Source of the DNA: Azorinus chamasolen | Taxonomy: Eukaryota; Mollusca; Bivalvia; Cardiida; Solecurtidae | NCBI GenBank assembly: GCA_963576725.1 | Contig: OY755244.1 | Span: forward strand, 30,446,006-30,510,005 | DNA length: 64,000 nucleotides | Direction: 5' to 3' | Shown here: one piece after another, positions 63,400 through 64,000 of the stretch | Layout of the letters: every line of letters begins with the position of its first letter | Numbering within the stretch: the first letter of the stretch is position 1 | Position numbers and translations under genes: made by a program | The notes under the pieces: model-generated | What the model was told of the DNA's origin: nothing | Databases searched by the model: none | What the model saw: only the letters and a program-made list of their open reading frames with translations

Positions 63400-63649
63400 T
63401 TAACCCTTCGCTTGCTATTCACGTCAATATACCTACTTGTAAATAGTGTAGACCCAGATGAGACAGCTCCTGCAGGAGCTGTCTCACCAGGGTCTGCACT
63501 ATTTACAAGTTGATTGTGCAAACAGTGCACTCCACAGCAGTGATTGCACAGCGAAATATTTGTACACAGTGAAGATATATGTAATTATACAACAGGGCAT
63601 GGGTAAAGAAGGAGAAATGTATTTTAAAATTCAGCAAGCAAAGGGTTAA
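63400..63649 (+). mobile_element. TTAA MITE, family C, inserted in an internal TTAA of family A
   Basis: TTAACCCTTCGCTTGC to GCAAAGGGTTAA, 250 bp, nearly identical to 28791-29040. The flanks rejoin as the uninterrupted family A sequence with a single TTAA, direct evidence for a TTAA target duplication. Confidence 0.85.
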
Positions 63650-63656
63650 TATTCAT

Positions 63657-63850
63657 GAAATGAATGAATGAATGAAAGACTTTATTTAATGACTAATGAC
63701 TAATCTACCTTGAGGCCCTCAAACAAAAGCATTTTATACAAAATACAAAACAGTAAAAACACAGATATATATACGCACAAGAAATCAATGTTCAGAAACA
63801 AACTCATTGCTCGCTAAGTAATGTTGGGTCTGTATAATTAAAAATTGTTG
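63657..63850 (-). mobile_element. probable LINE 3' tail with (ATTC)n
   Basis: On the minus strand 'gggcctcaaggtagattagt', then AATAAAGTCTTTCATTCATTC. A polyadenylation-like AATAAA followed by a short tandem ATTC repeat is typical of non-LTR 3' ends. 63850-64000 has nothing clear. Confidence 0.5.
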
Positions 63851-64000
63851 TCTGCTTCAATTTGTAGATATATTCTTCAAGGACACGCATTTGGATCCTT
63901 ATAAAACGTCGAGTAACTTGGCATCTTATCTGGATCCAATCTGTTATCATAGTTACTGTTAATCATATGAAAAAGGGAGAAGGTTAAAGGTTACTCTATA

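Overview
This is an intron-rich, repeat-saturated animal nuclear DNA window. The single gene I can assemble is the 3' half of an L1-family (neuroglian/L1CAM/NrCAM/neurofascin type) neural cell-adhesion molecule on the minus strand. The repeats point to a mollusc, most likely a bivalve: pearl-like elements with (GTCY)n seeds and ~160-bp tandem units, arrays of the 'ACAAGAGGGCCATGATGGCCCT' type, and a dense load of short palindromic TTAA elements. I cannot name the species, and the bivalve call is inference from repeat style, not a database match.

Layout. 1-19.3 kb is a nested graveyard of mobile DNA. It holds a frameshifted reverse-transcriptase fragment, several 5'-truncated tails of one retroelement with internal (GT)n runs, and a broken non-LTR retrotransposon on the minus strand (ORF1-like, endonuclease and ORF2-linker pieces) split by a pearl-like element. 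It also holds a possible Polinton DNA-polymerase fragment, a 4.6-kb block bracketed by inverted repeats and full of TAGTACTAT motifs, a tRNA-derived SINE and several tandem arrays. 19.3-32.5 kb is the intergenic 3' flank of the gene, packed with short palindromic elements ending in TTAACCC. 32.5-62.7 kb is the gene: 13 coding exons whose splice sites and reading phases all agree. They encode five fibronectin-III domains, a transmembrane helix and a cytoplasmic tail with the FIGQY ankyrin-binding motif and a C-terminal TFV. The immunoglobulin domains expected at the N-terminus should lie beyond position 64000. The introns carry the same palindromic elements plus several Helentron-like arrays. 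62.7-64 kb holds a chain of palindromic elements joined at shared TTAA sites and a LINE tail.

The most unusual signals are these: four palindromic element families with different ends but one shared central dyad (CTCCTATAGGAG or close variants); elements concatenated through single shared TTAA sites; one perfect 35-bp-arm hairpin inside an intron; a hAT-like element with a 6-bp target duplication sitting in a TTAA element and itself holding a Helentron-like array; and an L1-type furin motif in the third FN3 domain of the adhesion gene. No CRISPR, bacterial gene or intact tRNA/rRNA gene is visible.
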